Assembly: GCA_026184775.1 (NCBI GenBank)
Contig: JANCYW010000002.1
Location: 372,001-436,000, forward strand
Length of the DNA: 64,000 nt
Direction: 5' to 3'
Origin: Cyanidium caldarium
Taxonomy: Eukaryota; Rhodophyta; Bangiophyceae; Cyanidiales; Cyanidiaceae
Shown: positions 9,441-19,132 of the stretch, one piece after another
Numbering within the stretch: the stretch's first letter is position 1
Layout: the number at the start of each line of letters is the position of its first letter
The notes under the pieces: generated by a model
Told to the model about the DNA's origin: nothing
The model's database searches: none
The model's input: the letters and a program-made list of their open reading frames with translations, nothing else
Translations under genes and position numbers: made by a program

Positions 9441-9953
9441 ATGTTTAGGGACAGGCTGGACTTGGACTATCCCCGGATCCCCCTTAGCGCAGACGAATGG
9501 GAGTGTATACTGGTGCGGGAGGGGTTGATCGCTTCGGCGGTCGACGGTGAGCCGCCGATCCTCGAGCAGCAGGACGGCTGCGGTGGTGTCCACGCTCCGG
9601 CCTCGTATCTGAAACGACAGTGCGAAATTCTCAACACGCTCATAGAAGTGGCGGAGGAGTCGCGCGCCCGACATGCCGATTATCAATCGAACACCGCGGC
9701 ACGGGCGGGCAGTGCCGTGGACAAGGCGGCCGTGCAGCGCGACGTGGTGCGGGCGGCTCGGCATGCCGGACTGAATCGGAGCACCGTGCGGGCATTGGCC
9801 GCCGGCGCACCGCGTGACTTGGATAACCGATATATCGTGCGTGCCGTCATCAAACACTGGGGAGTGAAGGACGTCATAGAGGACGAGTGGGGATGCCGAC
9901 GGGCCGGCGCCCGCCACCGCACCCGCAACACATCTCGTTGCTGCTGCATGTAA
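9441..9953 (+). CDS. Unrecognised 170-residue protein
   Basis: Small protein from the ATG at 9441, starting MFRDRLDLDYPRIPLSADEW. The middle (residues 55-130) is Ala/Arg-rich and predicted mostly helical, followed by YIVRAVIKHWGVKDVIEDEWG, which looks like a folded helix. I do not recognise a family. It ends in CCCM, formally a CaaX box, although this could be chance. Codon use is GC-rich like true neighbours. The stop lies 32 bp from the stop of the convergent TBCD gene. Treat as a probable gene of unknown role. Confidence 0.55.
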   Translation: MFRDRLDLDYPRIPLSADEWECILVREGLIASAVDGEPPILEQQDGCGGVHAPASYLKRQCEILNTLIEVAEESRARHADYQSNTAARAGSAVDKAAVQRDVVRAARHAGLNRSTVRALAAGAPRDLDNRYIVRAVIKHWGVKDVIEDEWGCRRAGARHRTRNTSRCCCM

Positions 9954-9985
9954 ATAGAGGCTCGATGCTTGCAACGGCCATCGAT

Positions 9986-12900
9986 TCACAACTTCAGCGC
10001 TTGCTGATGCGGCTTCATCTCCGCTGCGCTGTCTTCGGGCGCAGGGAACGTCGCCTCCTGCGTGAGCGCGTGTTCCGGCCCATGCCGAACCGACATCGCC
10101 AGATACCAGCGCTCGCGCACTGCCGCCCGCAGCCACGGATAACCGCGCGCCCACAGCATATGCAGCACTTGGGTGGCGGCCGCCGCTGACTCTTCCCGCA
10201 ATAACCACACGCCGCTCAGGGCAGCGACTTGCATCAGCTGCCGTGCTTGCTGGCGGGTGCACGCCCACTGACGCAACCACGGCAACACCCGCGCAGCGCA
10301 CTGCTCATCGATGCGCATGACGCTGGATGTCGTACGCGGCAGGGCGCACAACACTTGCAACACGGGCATACGCAACCGCCGCCACCGCTTCGGGCTATCG
10401 CCCTCGCCGCCATCCACCATGACGTCCCGCACGGCAGCGATGAACCGATCCGCCGCCACTCCATCTTCCCGCTGCAACGCCGACACCAACTCGGTGCGCG
10501 CCGCCTCTGCCGCCGCCCCCATGCCACCAGCCGCGTACACCATTCCGGCCATTAGGTGCTCAGCGCACACCGATGGCACTCGGTGATCGCTGCACAGCGC
10601 CGCCAGGCACGCGAATGTCGCTGAGGTATCGTGTCCATCTACCGCGCACACATCTCCCAGCCACGGCATCTCCTCGTTCCCCAAACAGGGCGCTGGCGTC
10701 TGCTGCAGCACGTCCCGCAGCGCTCGCATCGCGCACTCCCGCATGCGGTCGATGCGGCTGCTGCTCTGCCCCAACAGTCGCGCCACCACCTCGCACATCC
10801 AACCGACCGCATCCGGCAGGGCTGCCACGCATGCCGTCAGGCGCGCCAGCGCCTCCATGGCGACTCGGCGCACCCGACTGCCCACGTCACCCTGTCGATC
10901 GATCCAGTGCACCTCCGACGCCTGCAACAGCCATGGCAGAGCGTGTCGAGCTACATCGACCCACTGGCTCTGGTTGCCCTGGCGACGCCACTGCGCCAGC
11001 ACAATATCGGCGATGGAACGCACCATCGCGCTAGCGCCGACAGGATCTTGCGCGGCTACGCACCGCTTCCAACCCGACTCCAATTGCGCAAGGCAGGCCG
11101 TCGCAGGGGCTCTGGCGCCTAACATGCCGACGGCAACCTGCGCCGCCAAAAGCAGCCTTTGGTGGCGGTTACCCGTCCCCGAAGATGTCGCCGATCCCAG
11201 GTCGCACAACACCCGCCGCCACCAATCGTCCGCGTCGATGCCGTCCGCCGGCAAAAGCGCCAAGTAGACCCGCAGGGCGTCGGTGGCTGCGGCTGCGGCC
11301 GACTCCTCGGCGCCCGCAATCGCCTCGTAGAGATAGTGTCCCAGCTGCTGACGTTGCTTGCTCGCGACGGGCAAGGCGTACCGTTGCAGCAGCGCCCGCA
11401 TCAAGTGGCAACGCGCTTCCACCAGCCATGCCGGCTCTTCCGCCGGCGGTGGCTGTACCAGCGCCAATGCCGCCGCCCAATCCATGTCGTCCAGCCAGTC
11501 GGGCGCATCGGCAGCCACCAGGGCCGCCAGCGCCAGCAATGCGCCGTGCTCGGCCGCCACCGTGGCGGTTGCAGGCAAACCGTGCACGCCCCACCCCACC
11601 ACCTGTAACAAATGGTGTACGCGTGGTTTCCACCAGGCGTGGAACTCGGCGGCGTCCGCCAGCGCCGCTAGCCGCCCGAAGCATTCGGCAGCGTCGCGCC
11701 GTACAGACACCTCCCAGTGACCTCGGATCTGGTGCTCCCACAAATGCTCGGCCAGCGCGCAGCGGTAGACGCCCTCCTCCAGCCGCGCCACCGTCACCAC
11801 CAGCTCGCCGTACGTGTGGGTGCGATCGGTGACCGAGTAGAAATGCACCAGGGCGGGTAGCGTCTCGTGTCCGGCCACGGAGTCGCCAAGGCGGCCAGCA
11901 CACTCTTGTAACGCCGCGGCTGCCGCTCGTCGACAGTTCACTTCGCGATCGAACAGCGCTACGCTGAGCAGGCGCTGCGTCAACGGCATCGCCAGCGATG
12001 GCCATGCCGTCGATGGAAAGGCGCGCACCAACGACCAGCAGCCGTAGCAGGCGGCGTCGCGCACATGTGCCCCGACGCTGTGGTGCACCCGCTGCTCGTC
12101 GTACACCAGGGCATGCAGCAGTCCATCCACGCAGACGGGCAGCATCTCGGGTTGCAGGACGTCACGGCGCGCCATCTCCGCCACCACCACACAGGCGCCG
12201 TGACGCAAAGCGTCGCCGTGCTCCGGTCCGTCCTGCAGCGCCTGCGCCACCAGATGCACCAGCTGCTGACGCCACGACGGCGGCAATGTGGCCGCCACCC
12301 GCGCAACGCCCTTGGCCGCCGACCAGCGCACCCGCGTCTCCCGGTGTCCCACTCGCACCAGCAGACGGTGAATGGCGTGCTCGAGACGGCGACGACGTTG
12401 TGGATCATTGCCGTGCGCGTCGTTCCAGTGGCTGCGTCGGGCGAGCGCCAGCGCCACCCGCTGCAGCAATTTGGTGCCGGTGTGTCCGCTGCACGCCACC
12501 TCGAACAAGTCGATATGCTCACTGAGTTGCACAGTCGCCATCTCCACCTCAGCAGAGGCGGCATCGCCCAGTTTCAGGACGCCGGCCAGCGTCAGCGCGA
12601 CGCCTTCGGCCGGCGCCCAGTGCTCCACGGCGGCCGCAGCGGCCGCAGCAGCTTCAAACTGCCGCACGCCCCATGCCACAAAAGGCAGCAACCGGGACGC
12701 GGTCACGGTGTCGTTACGTCGCGTCAGCAATCGCGACAGCATCCAGGCGGCCGCCTCCCGCGCTGCCGACGGGGACGCCAACCAGTGCTGACCCAACGGC
12801 AACAGCGACTGCACAATAGGCTCGTCCAGGGCGAACGGAGCGCGCACCACCACCGCACACCACACCAACACAACGAACCAGGCCTCCCAATAGGGCTCAG

Positions 12901-13303
12901 CAGCGTCGAGCAGACGCCGATCCGCGAACGTCGCCAGACAAGCCCGCAACAGCTGCTCACAGCGGGGGCGATCCGTGGGCAACAACGCCGCTATCGCCTT
13001 CCGCCCGCGCACAGCACACAAGGTGTACAGCACTCGGGCCGCCGGCGTCGCTGCCTCCCAACCACCCCCCTCCCGACGCAAGCGCGCCAGGAACGTCTCG
13101 CCCAGTGCACCCGTTACGGCCTCCAGCAACGCGTCCAGCTCGGTGCCGTCCTCTCGGCAAAGCGACAGCCAGCCCATCCACTCCTCACAACGCCGGTCGC
13201 TCCACGGCGCCGGCTCCGCAGCAGCCGCCTCCAGCCGCTGCCAACGTCTCTCAGACATGGTATGCAAACGAATCGTGCCGTCAGAGTCATCCTCTTCACC
13301 CAT
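9986..13303 (-). CDS. TBCD: Tubulin-folding cofactor D
   Basis: Cytosolic HEAT/armadillo-repeat chaperone that captures beta-tubulin during assembly of the alpha/beta heterodimer and acts with Arl2. Family blocks visible: WEAWFVVLVWCAVVVRAPFA (N-terminal), VRWSAAKGVARVAATLP, and the most conserved stretch DAACYGCWSLVRAFP followed by LFDREVNCRRAAAAALQE near the middle. Length 1105 residues from the ATG at 13303 (MGEEDDSDG), close to the family's about 1190. The frame has another ATG at 13417, but the residues between translate a (CT)n repeat into RERERER and are more likely 5' untranslated. The C-terminal third is divergent. Convergent with the small gene ending at 9953. Confidence 0.93.
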   Translation of the reverse strand: MGEEDDSDGTIRLHTMSERRWQRLEAAAAEPAPWSDRRCEEWMGWLSLCREDGTELDALLEAVTGALGETFLARLRREGGGWEAATPAARVLYTLCAVRGRKAIAALLPTDRPRCEQLLRACLATFADRRLLDAAEPYWEAWFVVLVWCAVVVRAPFALDEPIVQSLLPLGQHWLASPSAAREAAAWMLSRLLTRRNDTVTASRLLPFVAWGVRQFEAAAAAAAAVEHWAPAEGVALTLAGVLKLGDAASAEVEMATVQLSEHIDLFEVACSGHTGTKLLQRVALALARRSHWNDAHGNDPQRRRRLEHAIHRLLVRVGHRETRVRWSAAKGVARVAATLPPSWRQQLVHLVAQALQDGPEHGDALRHGACVVVAEMARRDVLQPEMLPVCVDGLLHALVYDEQRVHHSVGAHVRDAACYGCWSLVRAFPSTAWPSLAMPLTQRLLSVALFDREVNCRRAAAAALQECAGRLGDSVAGHETLPALVHFYSVTDRTHTYGELVVTVARLEEGVYRCALAEHLWEHQIRGHWEVSVRRDAAECFGRLAALADAAEFHAWWKPRVHHLLQVVGWGVHGLPATATVAAEHGALLALAALVAADAPDWLDDMDWAAALALVQPPPAEEPAWLVEARCHLMRALLQRYALPVASKQRQQLGHYLYEAIAGAEESAAAAATDALRVYLALLPADGIDADDWWRRVLCDLGSATSSGTGNRHQRLLLAAQVAVGMLGARAPATACLAQLESGWKRCVAAQDPVGASAMVRSIADIVLAQWRRQGNQSQWVDVARHALPWLLQASEVHWIDRQGDVGSRVRRVAMEALARLTACVAALPDAVGWMCEVVARLLGQSSSRIDRMRECAMRALRDVLQQTPAPCLGNEEMPWLGDVCAVDGHDTSATFACLAALCSDHRVPSVCAEHLMAGMVYAAGGMGAAAEAARTELVSALQREDGVAADRFIAAVRDVMVDGGEGDSPKRWRRLRMPVLQVLCALPRTTSSVMRIDEQCAARVLPWLRQWACTRQQARQLMQVAALSGVWLLREESAAAATQVLHMLWARGYPWLRAAVRERWYLAMSVRHGPEHALTQEATFPAPEDSAAEMKPHQQALKL

Positions 13304-13362
13304 GCTGCCCCTCGTCCGAGGTGTCCGCGCGTGCCCTCTTCTCGGGTCAAGCGCCACTCGCG

Positions 13363-13380
13363 CTCTCTCTCTCTCTCTCT
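13363..13380. repeat. (CT)9 microsatellite
   Basis: Nine perfect CT units in the 249-bp divergent region between TBCD and the zinc-finger gene. It reads as (AG)9 in the probable TBCD leader. Confidence 0.9.
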
Positions 13381-13552
13381 TCCGGGCTCCTCCAGGAGGC
13401 GCGCGCGATGACGGCATTTCCCGCGATCCATTTCCGCGGCAGCGCGATTTCGGGTCGGAGTGTGCGCGTTGCCCTCCGTGTACACCGCTCGTTTCGGGGC
13501 GCGCCGAGTCATCCGCCCCGGGCTACGCTCTCGACCCGAAGAACATTATATC

Positions 13553-14374
13553 ATGACGTCGAGCTCGCCAGGCTGTTGTGCGTGGGCGGTGAATGCGCCG
13601 TTCCGGGTTGTGCGGACGGAGGGCGGTTGGGTGCAGCCGGGTTCGCGAGGCGAGAGGCGGTCTCTGGAGCGAGGTGAACGGGCGGCGGTGCGCGGCGTGA
13701 AGCGGCCACTGCCTCCTTTCTGGGCATGGAGGGCAATTCAGGAGAGCGCCAGGGGAAGGGACGGGGCCAGTGGTGACGGTGACGGGGAGGACGCGGGCGG
13801 TGAACCGGAAGGCCGTTGGCCAGTCGTGGCGGCGCGAGTACGACGGTGGTCGCGGGCTGTGGGCCAGGTGCAGGCGGACCTGCATACGCGTTGCCGAGAC
13901 AGTTGGCAGGTTGCGGCAGAGGCTTGGAATGCGGTGTATGCTCTGCGGCCATCGCTGCTGTTGGCGTATCGCGAGAAGCCGATGCGGGACCGCTGGCGGC
14001 GGTTGCGATCGGGCGTGCGGTGGTTTATAGGCACTCTGCTGGCGGACGAGTCGGTGGTGCCGCCGCCGCCAACGCTTCATCCAACTTCCAAGTTCCGGCT
14101 GAATACATCGGGCCCGGCATCGATGGATAACGCGAGGCGGAAAGGCGGTCTATCACCGGCAGTGCTGATTCCGCGCGTCTCCGACGCAGACGCGATGCCG
14201 CCGTGCCGTTGTCAACCCTGTCGCGACACGCACCAAGTGTCTTGCGCGCAATGCCACGGCACCGGCCGCCGTGACCGCATGGACGAGTGTACTTTCTGCA
14301 GGGGCCGCGGCACAGTGCCGTGTCCGTGGTGCCCATCGACCAGCGTAACCGGCCGCCCGCGGACGCCCAAATGA
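13553..14374 (+). CDS. DnaJ-type zinc-finger protein, possibly plastid
   Basis: 273 residues from the ATG at 13553. The last 55 residues hold four cysteine pairs: CRCQPC, CAQCHGTG, CTFCRGRG and CPWC, the arrangement of the DnaJ central zinc-binding domain without a J-domain, as in small plastid assembly factors such as BSD2 and its relatives. The N-terminus MTSSSPGCCAWAVNAPFRVV, with an early Phe and few acidic residues, could be a plastid transit peptide. The middle part (residues 85-200) is Arg-rich and not recognisable. The role as a thiol or assembly chaperone is inferred from the zinc finger. Convergent with the sulfurtransferase gene. Confidence 0.75.
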   Translation: MTSSSPGCCAWAVNAPFRVVRTEGGWVQPGSRGERRSLERGERAAVRGVKRPLPPFWAWRAIQESARGRDGASGDGDGEDAGGEPEGRWPVVAARVRRWSRAVGQVQADLHTRCRDSWQVAAEAWNAVYALRPSLLLAYREKPMRDRWRRLRSGVRWFIGTLLADESVVPPPPTLHPTSKFRLNTSGPASMDNARRKGGLSPAVLIPRVSDADAMPPCRCQPCRDTHQVSCAQCHGTGRRDRMDECTFCRGRGTVPCPWCPSTSVTGRPRTPK

Positions 14375-14500
14375 TGCTGCGGAAGAGGATGTCATGCGTG
14401 TCTCACCGACGTTGTCTCGGCTGCAGCTCCATGTCTCTTGTATCGGGGAGGTGGTGTTGGCCAACGGTTTTGCCGCACCGAGAGCGACCGCTACCTCCCC

Positions 14501-15454
14501 TCACGCGCTCTCGTCACCGGCCACCTGAGTCTCCACGGGTAACTCGGGCAGTCGACCGTATTCGGCCCAACTGCCGTCGTACACTGCACAGTCAGCAATG
14601 CCTACTTCGTGCATCGCTAGCGCCAGCACCGCGGCGGTCACGCCTGACCCGCAGCTGGCCACAATGCGCGGGCAGGAGGCGGCCGCGTCCGCCGGCCAGT
14701 TGCCCAGGGCGGGATGTCGCACCGCGCCTCGAAAGAGCGACTCCAAATCCGCTCGTGGTCGCAGGTGGCGACCGTCGTCGGTCAACACCGCGGTGAAGGG
14801 CACGCTCCGAGCACCGGGAATGTGGCCGCCGCGCAGGCCCGGTCGCGGTTCCGGCTCGGTGCCGCGGAAACGACCTGGCGACCGCGCGTCCACCAGTTGC
14901 AGCGGACGTTCGCCGCGCAGATGGGAGCAGAGGTGGTCGAGGGTGCACAGCAACTCGGGTCGAAAGTGCAGCGGGAGCGCCACTCGATCGGCGGCATCGC
15001 TGGTGGGCGTTTTCGGAGCAGCCGCTCGCTCCCCGCTCTCCGTGGGCAAGTCTAGAGCGCGCCACGCCTGGAATCCACCATCTAACACGTAAACTTCATC
15101 CAGACCAAACGCCCGCAGCATCCACCAGGCACGCGCCGCGGCCACAAACGCGCCGCGCTGCGTGTAGCACACGATTGGGAAGGTCGCCTGATCGGCCCGC
15201 GGTTGCACGCCCAGCTCGCGCATCGCCCGCGCCATATCCGCTTCCGTCTTGGGTAGCATGTGTGGTAGATCGGTGCCCCTATCGGCCACGGCATCGATAT
15301 CCCACTGCACCGCACCGGGCACGTGTGCTTGTCGGTATTCGGCGGCAGCATCGCCCGCCTGCCCGGGCATGTACCACGACGCGTCTAGCACGCAGCATTT
15401 CCACAAATTGCTGTGCAGCCACCGCGGCGTCACCAACGCGCTAGGAATAAACAT
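14501..15454 (-). CDS. Thiosulfate / 3-mercaptopyruvate sulfurtransferase
   Basis: Two tandem rhodanese domains. The N-terminal one (residues 20-135) contains YRQAHVPGAVQWDID and ends VYVLDGGFQAW. The C-terminal one (165-305) contains LVDARSPGRFRG, RGGHIPGARSVPF and the active loop CGSGVTAAVL with the persulfide-forming cysteine, then YDGSWAEYG. The CGSGVTA loop is the mercaptopyruvate sulfurtransferase type rather than the CRxGxR/T loop of classical rhodanese. It transfers sulfane sulfur from mercaptopyruvate to cyanide or thiols. Length 317 residues, family-typical, with no obvious targeting peptide. Confidence 0.95.
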   Translation of the reverse strand: MFIPSALVTPRWLHSNLWKCCVLDASWYMPGQAGDAAAEYRQAHVPGAVQWDIDAVADRGTDLPHMLPKTEADMARAMRELGVQPRADQATFPIVCYTQRGAFVAAARAWWMLRAFGLDEVYVLDGGFQAWRALDLPTESGERAAAPKTPTSDAADRVALPLHFRPELLCTLDHLCSHLRGERPLQLVDARSPGRFRGTEPEPRPGLRGGHIPGARSVPFTAVLTDDGRHLRPRADLESLFRGAVRHPALGNWPADAAASCPRIVASCGSGVTAAVLALAMHEVGIADCAVYDGSWAEYGRLPELPVETQVAGDESA

Positions 15455-15977
15455 AAGAACGAGGGATGAGGAGAATTCCGGTGGGTGGAGTGTGGGGTGA
15501 GCAGCCCGGAGTGCGCACTCCCGGGAGCGCTGCCCGCCAAAGCGGTTCCCAGCGGCATCCGGTTGGATCCCCTACCAACCTAAGTGATTCCCTTATTGAA
15601 TCCCTTCCGGATCGCTTCAGAAGATCTGCGATTTTCTCCTCCGACCGCGTGCCGCTGCCTCCCCGCCGTCGATTTTCCCGGCAACGCGACAGGTGAATCG
15701 AGAGGCGGAATCTTCCGCGCTGCACTCCAGATTTCTTTCACCGCGACCGAGGGCAACGGCCGCGCGGAGCATGCGTCAACGGCACGGCGCTGCGCGCAGG
15801 CAAGGGGCGCCCGATAGCGCAATGCCTGCGCCGGCGACACCGGAGATAAACGTGCGGTAGAGTCACGTTGCCGCAGTTGGTCTTGTCCGCGCCAGCTCTA
15901 GCACTTGCACCGTCAACAATACCGTTGCGGAGAGCGTGAGACGCTGAGTAGCACATTCGAACAACGAGTGTACCGCT
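15455..15977. other. Divergent intergenic region, sulfurtransferase / BAR-WW gene
   Basis: 523 bp. It holds a perfect 14-base palindrome, GGAGTGCGCACTCC, near 15508-15521, directly followed by CGGGAGCGCTGCCCG. No RNA gene or coding frame I would support. Confidence 0.45.
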
Positions 15978-17060
15978 ATGCCGAACTTGCTACACAGCGC
16001 GAAAATCCTCTTCTTGTCGAGCACGCAGCGCGCCGGCCTGGACGAGGGTGACGTGTCGGAGGTGCAAACGGAGTGGGATCTCAAGCTGCGGCGTGCGTTG
16101 GATAACGCCGAGGAAATCGAGCGTGGCCTCAGCCAGGTGAACCCGGCGTGGAAGGCGGTGGTGCGCTCGGTCAAGTCCACCTGCACCAGCGCCAAGGTGG
16201 TGGTCAGCGAGGGCACCGGCCGCAAGAAGAAGCAGGTGGAGGATACCTTCAACGGAGCCGACGAGGCATACCTGGAGTTTGTGCATGCGTCCGAGGAGGC
16301 GGCGGCACAGCTGGAGGGTGTGTGTGGGCGCGAGCTGTTCACCGGCGGCACGACGCTGGCGCATGTGCTATCCGAGGTGCGCCAGTACATTGAGAGCTGC
16401 CGCACGCTGATCAACTACATCGGGAAGGATGTGAACTCGGCGCGTCTGGAGTTTGACCACTACTACAACAAATGCGAGCGGCTGAGTGAGCGTGCCCGGG
16501 AGCGCCGTGTGAACGAGACGGCGCTGGAGCGCCTGGTGCGCAACCGCGTCAAGTTGGAGCGGTCGCGCGATCGTTATGTGGCCCGCAAGCGCAACTACAT
16601 TGACAGCGCGCGCGCCCACTACTACAAGTATCCGGTGCTGGCGCGCTCGGTGTTGGCGGCGGTGTGGTCGTACCAGATGAGCGCGGCGGAGGCGCTGCAA
16701 GAGGTGACCGACACCATCGAGGACAAGGTGTCGGCCAATGTGGAGACGGCCAAAGCGCTCGATATCCACGGCATGTCGGCCAACGTGCCCGAAGAGGACA
16801 GGAAGGTGGAGATCGAGGCGCCTGAGCTGCCGCTCACCAGCTACGAGGCCGCGAAGAAGTTTGAGAGCCAGCGCCCGCACGTGCCGCTGCCGGCCGGTTG
16901 GGAGGAGCGTGTCGACCCGGCCACCGGTCGCCGCTTCTACATCTCGCACGTGGAGAAGACCACGTCGTGGGAGCCACCGACGCCGCCGCAGTACGAGAAA
17001 GCGATCAAGGCGCCGAAAGGAAAGTTCGAGCCGGTCACTCCGTCGCCGGTGCGTGTGTGA
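15978..17060 (+). CDS. BAR-like domain plus WW domain protein
   Basis: 360 residues from the ATG at 15978. Residues about 20-240 are almost entirely helical with heptad spacing and resemble a BAR-type coiled coil (WDLKLRRALDNAEEIERGL, FDHYYNKCERLSERARER, ARAHYYKYPVLARSVLA), suited to sensing or bending membranes. Residues about 305-340 form a complete WW domain: PLPAGWEERVDPATGRRFY then ISHVEKTTSWEPP, with both tryptophans and the terminal proline, expected to bind Pro-rich ligands. The combination would link curved membranes to Pro-rich partners; that role is inferred. The BAR assignment is from pattern, the WW domain is certain. Confidence 0.8.
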   Translation: MPNLLHSAKILFLSSTQRAGLDEGDVSEVQTEWDLKLRRALDNAEEIERGLSQVNPAWKAVVRSVKSTCTSAKVVVSEGTGRKKKQVEDTFNGADEAYLEFVHASEEAAAQLEGVCGRELFTGGTTLAHVLSEVRQYIESCRTLINYIGKDVNSARLEFDHYYNKCERLSERARERRVNETALERLVRNRVKLERSRDRYVARKRNYIDSARAHYYKYPVLARSVLAAVWSYQMSAAEALQEVTDTIEDKVSANVETAKALDIHGMSANVPEEDRKVEIEAPELPLTSYEAAKKFESQRPHVPLPAGWEERVDPATGRRFYISHVEKTTSWEPPTPPQYEKAIKAPKGKFEPVTPSPVRV

Positions 17061-17608
17061 TGGACATGCACCGTGGCGTATGAGCACGGAGGGACGGGCC
17101 GGGAAAGAAACGTGAGGGATACGAAGGTGTTACGCATTGGGAGAACGGGTGTGGTATTCTTGGTGAAAGGGGCGGGCGCGTCGCCGCTGGCCGAGGACGA
17201 CATCACGGGAGTGGCCGCCGCGGCGACGCGCCAGCGTAAAGTAGTGATGGCGTGGACACCAAGAATAGGGGAAAAGGGAAAGGAGTTTGCCGTAATACGT
17301 TGCTCGCACGACACTGCAAGCATGAACAGGTGTCCAGGGTCGTCCACTCGTCCGCTCCGATGTGCTCGTTTGCCGTGAAGGGTGCATCCAGAGTGGTGAA
17401 GAGAGAGTCAAGCTGGAAGCGTCTCCAGGTACGTGTGATGCCATGCTGACATTCCCCCTCCATTTGCACATATTATTCGGATGCGCTACGCAGGCACTCG
17501 ACCGTCTCGGATGCTCGCGCATGTGTGCGCCCCGCGTCGCTACCGACCGCCTGCAGATCGGTTGCGCCTGTCGTTGAGAGCCCGACGGCAGCCGTACCAC
17601 CGTCAGGA
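17061..17608. other. Intergenic region before SET-domain gene
   Basis: About 550 bp between tandem genes, visibly poorer in GC than the flanking coding DNA. Short open frames exist on both strands, but none resembles a protein. No tRNA B box. The SET gene may start further downstream, which would enlarge this gap. Confidence 0.4.
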
Positions 17609-18898
17609 ATGGAGGTCATGAAGTGGTGGCGCCATAGCGAAAGTATCGTGCAGGTCGGTTTCCTTTCACCTGCACATCTCCGGTGGCTGAATGGGCGCCC
17701 TCTCAGTCACCCCCTCCGTTCCAACGCTGGCGGGTGCGTCTCCCAGCGGTGGAACCGCTCTCGCACACTCTGCCCTGCGGGGCCGCAGTGTTGGCCCGAG
17801 TCCCACCACAAATCTGCCAGTTGGGTGACATGGCGCGCGGCGGGGGCACGCGGCTTTGGCAAGCTTGTGCGCAAGGCGAACGCACGTACGTCGTCGGTGA
17901 CCGTCTCGGACGACGCCCACACGATGCGCTTTTACGATTACCTGCGCACCGCCTCGTTCCCCAAGGTGGCTCTGACGGAGATACTGCTGTCGGAGGGCGG
18001 CGAGCGCATTCGTGGCGTGGTGGCCACTGCACCGATAGCCGCCGGGGAGATCATCTGCTCCATCCCGTTGGAGCTGGCGGTATCGTTGGGCACCGAAGGC
18101 GACGACCCCTCGCTGCCCGCTGTGACCCTTATGCAGATGTTGCAGGACGAGAAACGCGCTCGCGAATACGAGGCGTACTTTGCGGTGCTGCCCGAAGAGC
18201 CGGCATGCCGCATCACCACCGACTACTACTCCGAGCAGGAGCTGGCGGGTTTGTGGCATCCACCGACCGTCGAGGAGACGCAGCGGCGACTGGCGCGCGT
18301 GCGCCACACTTTCCGCTCGGCTGTGTGGAAGGGCGACGCCGACGTGGACGATGAAGAGCTGTTGCGTGATCCGACGGCACGCGACGCCTTCGCCCAGTTC
18401 CAGCGCTGCGTGTACCTGATCGTCAGCCGGACGCTGTCGGTGCGGCGGCGGTACGATACGCGACGCTTTCTCATCCCTCTCGTCGATATGGTCAACTGCG
18501 ATATTTACTCGAAGAATGAGATGCGGTATGAGTCGCAGCGAGACGCCTTCGAGCTGGTGGCCGGGCAAGCCATTCTGCCGGGCGAACAGGTGACGTTGGT
18601 GTATGGCGGCGGCGCGCTGGCCAACGATCGTTTCGTGCAGGATTACGGCTTCGTGGTGCCGGACAATCCGGCGGATCGGTTGTTGTTCATGCCGCAGGCA
18701 ACGGGCGGCAGCCGATCCCACCCGTCGGCGTCCCTGTCGGAGGCCGAGTTTCGGAACGAGGTCGCCCGGCGCTGCGAAGAGGTGTTGGCGCTGGCGGAGC
18801 GGGAGACGACGGCGGTCTCCAAACGAGTCGAAGTGTTTAATGGCCAGTTGCTACGGACGGCGCGCGACATGCTGAAGCGGGTGCGCCCCGGTCAATGA
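17609..18898 (+). CDS. SET-domain protein methyltransferase (RBCMT/SETD3-like)
   Basis: Class of split-SET methyltransferases that methylate Lys or His of proteins such as Rubisco large subunit, aldolase or actin. Residues about 108-345 (counted from the ATG at 17609, 429 residues) carry the pieces: RGVVATAPIAAGEIICSIP (SET-N), FLIPLVDMVNCD (the NxD/NH region, here with C-D), and the C-terminal YGGGALANDRFVQDYGFVV, matching the family YG...N...L..YGF signature. The C-terminal helical Rubis-subs-bind part is short. Possible starts are 17609, 17618 and 17930 (MRFYDYLR, directly before the SET domain); the extra N-terminus could be a targeting peptide. The substrate cannot be told. Confidence 0.82.
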   Translation: MEVMKWWRHSESIVQVGFLSPAHLRWLNGRPLSHPLRSNAGGCVSQRWNRSRTLCPAGPQCWPESHHKSASWVTWRAAGARGFGKLVRKANARTSSVTVSDDAHTMRFYDYLRTASFPKVALTEILLSEGGERIRGVVATAPIAAGEIICSIPLELAVSLGTEGDDPSLPAVTLMQMLQDEKRAREYEAYFAVLPEEPACRITTDYYSEQELAGLWHPPTVEETQRRLARVRHTFRSAVWKGDADVDDEELLRDPTARDAFAQFQRCVYLIVSRTLSVRRRYDTRRFLIPLVDMVNCDIYSKNEMRYESQRDAFELVAGQAILPGEQVTLVYGGGALANDRFVQDYGFVVPDNPADRLLFMPQATGGSRSHPSASLSEAEFRNEVARRCEEVLALAERETTAVSKRVEVFNGQLLRTARDMLKRVRPGQ

Positions 18899-19132
18899 GA
18901 GAATCGCGTGCAACCGAGGCGGACGCGGAAGGGCGAGGCGCCGGAGTTGGGGAGGCGCGCTGCCATCCTGGCGGGCGCTCTCCCCCCAAGTGGCCATACA
19001 TTCGCCACCGCACCGCATTACATTCGCGGGGCGTCTCCGTCGCCCCTTCCGCAACACCGCCTGCTATACGCCCTCACCGCCCGCCTTCCTGTCTCCTGTC
19101 TCTCACCTCGTCCCCAGTGACGCATGCGCTCC

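Noticed and set aside
12065-13411. 448-residue plus-strand frame opposite TBCD
   Set aside because: Antisense shadow; His/Gln/Arg-rich composition typical of reversed GC-rich coding DNA.
17130-17600. 156-residue minus-strand frame upstream of the SET gene
   Set aside because: No conserved features, and lower GC at third positions than real neighbours.
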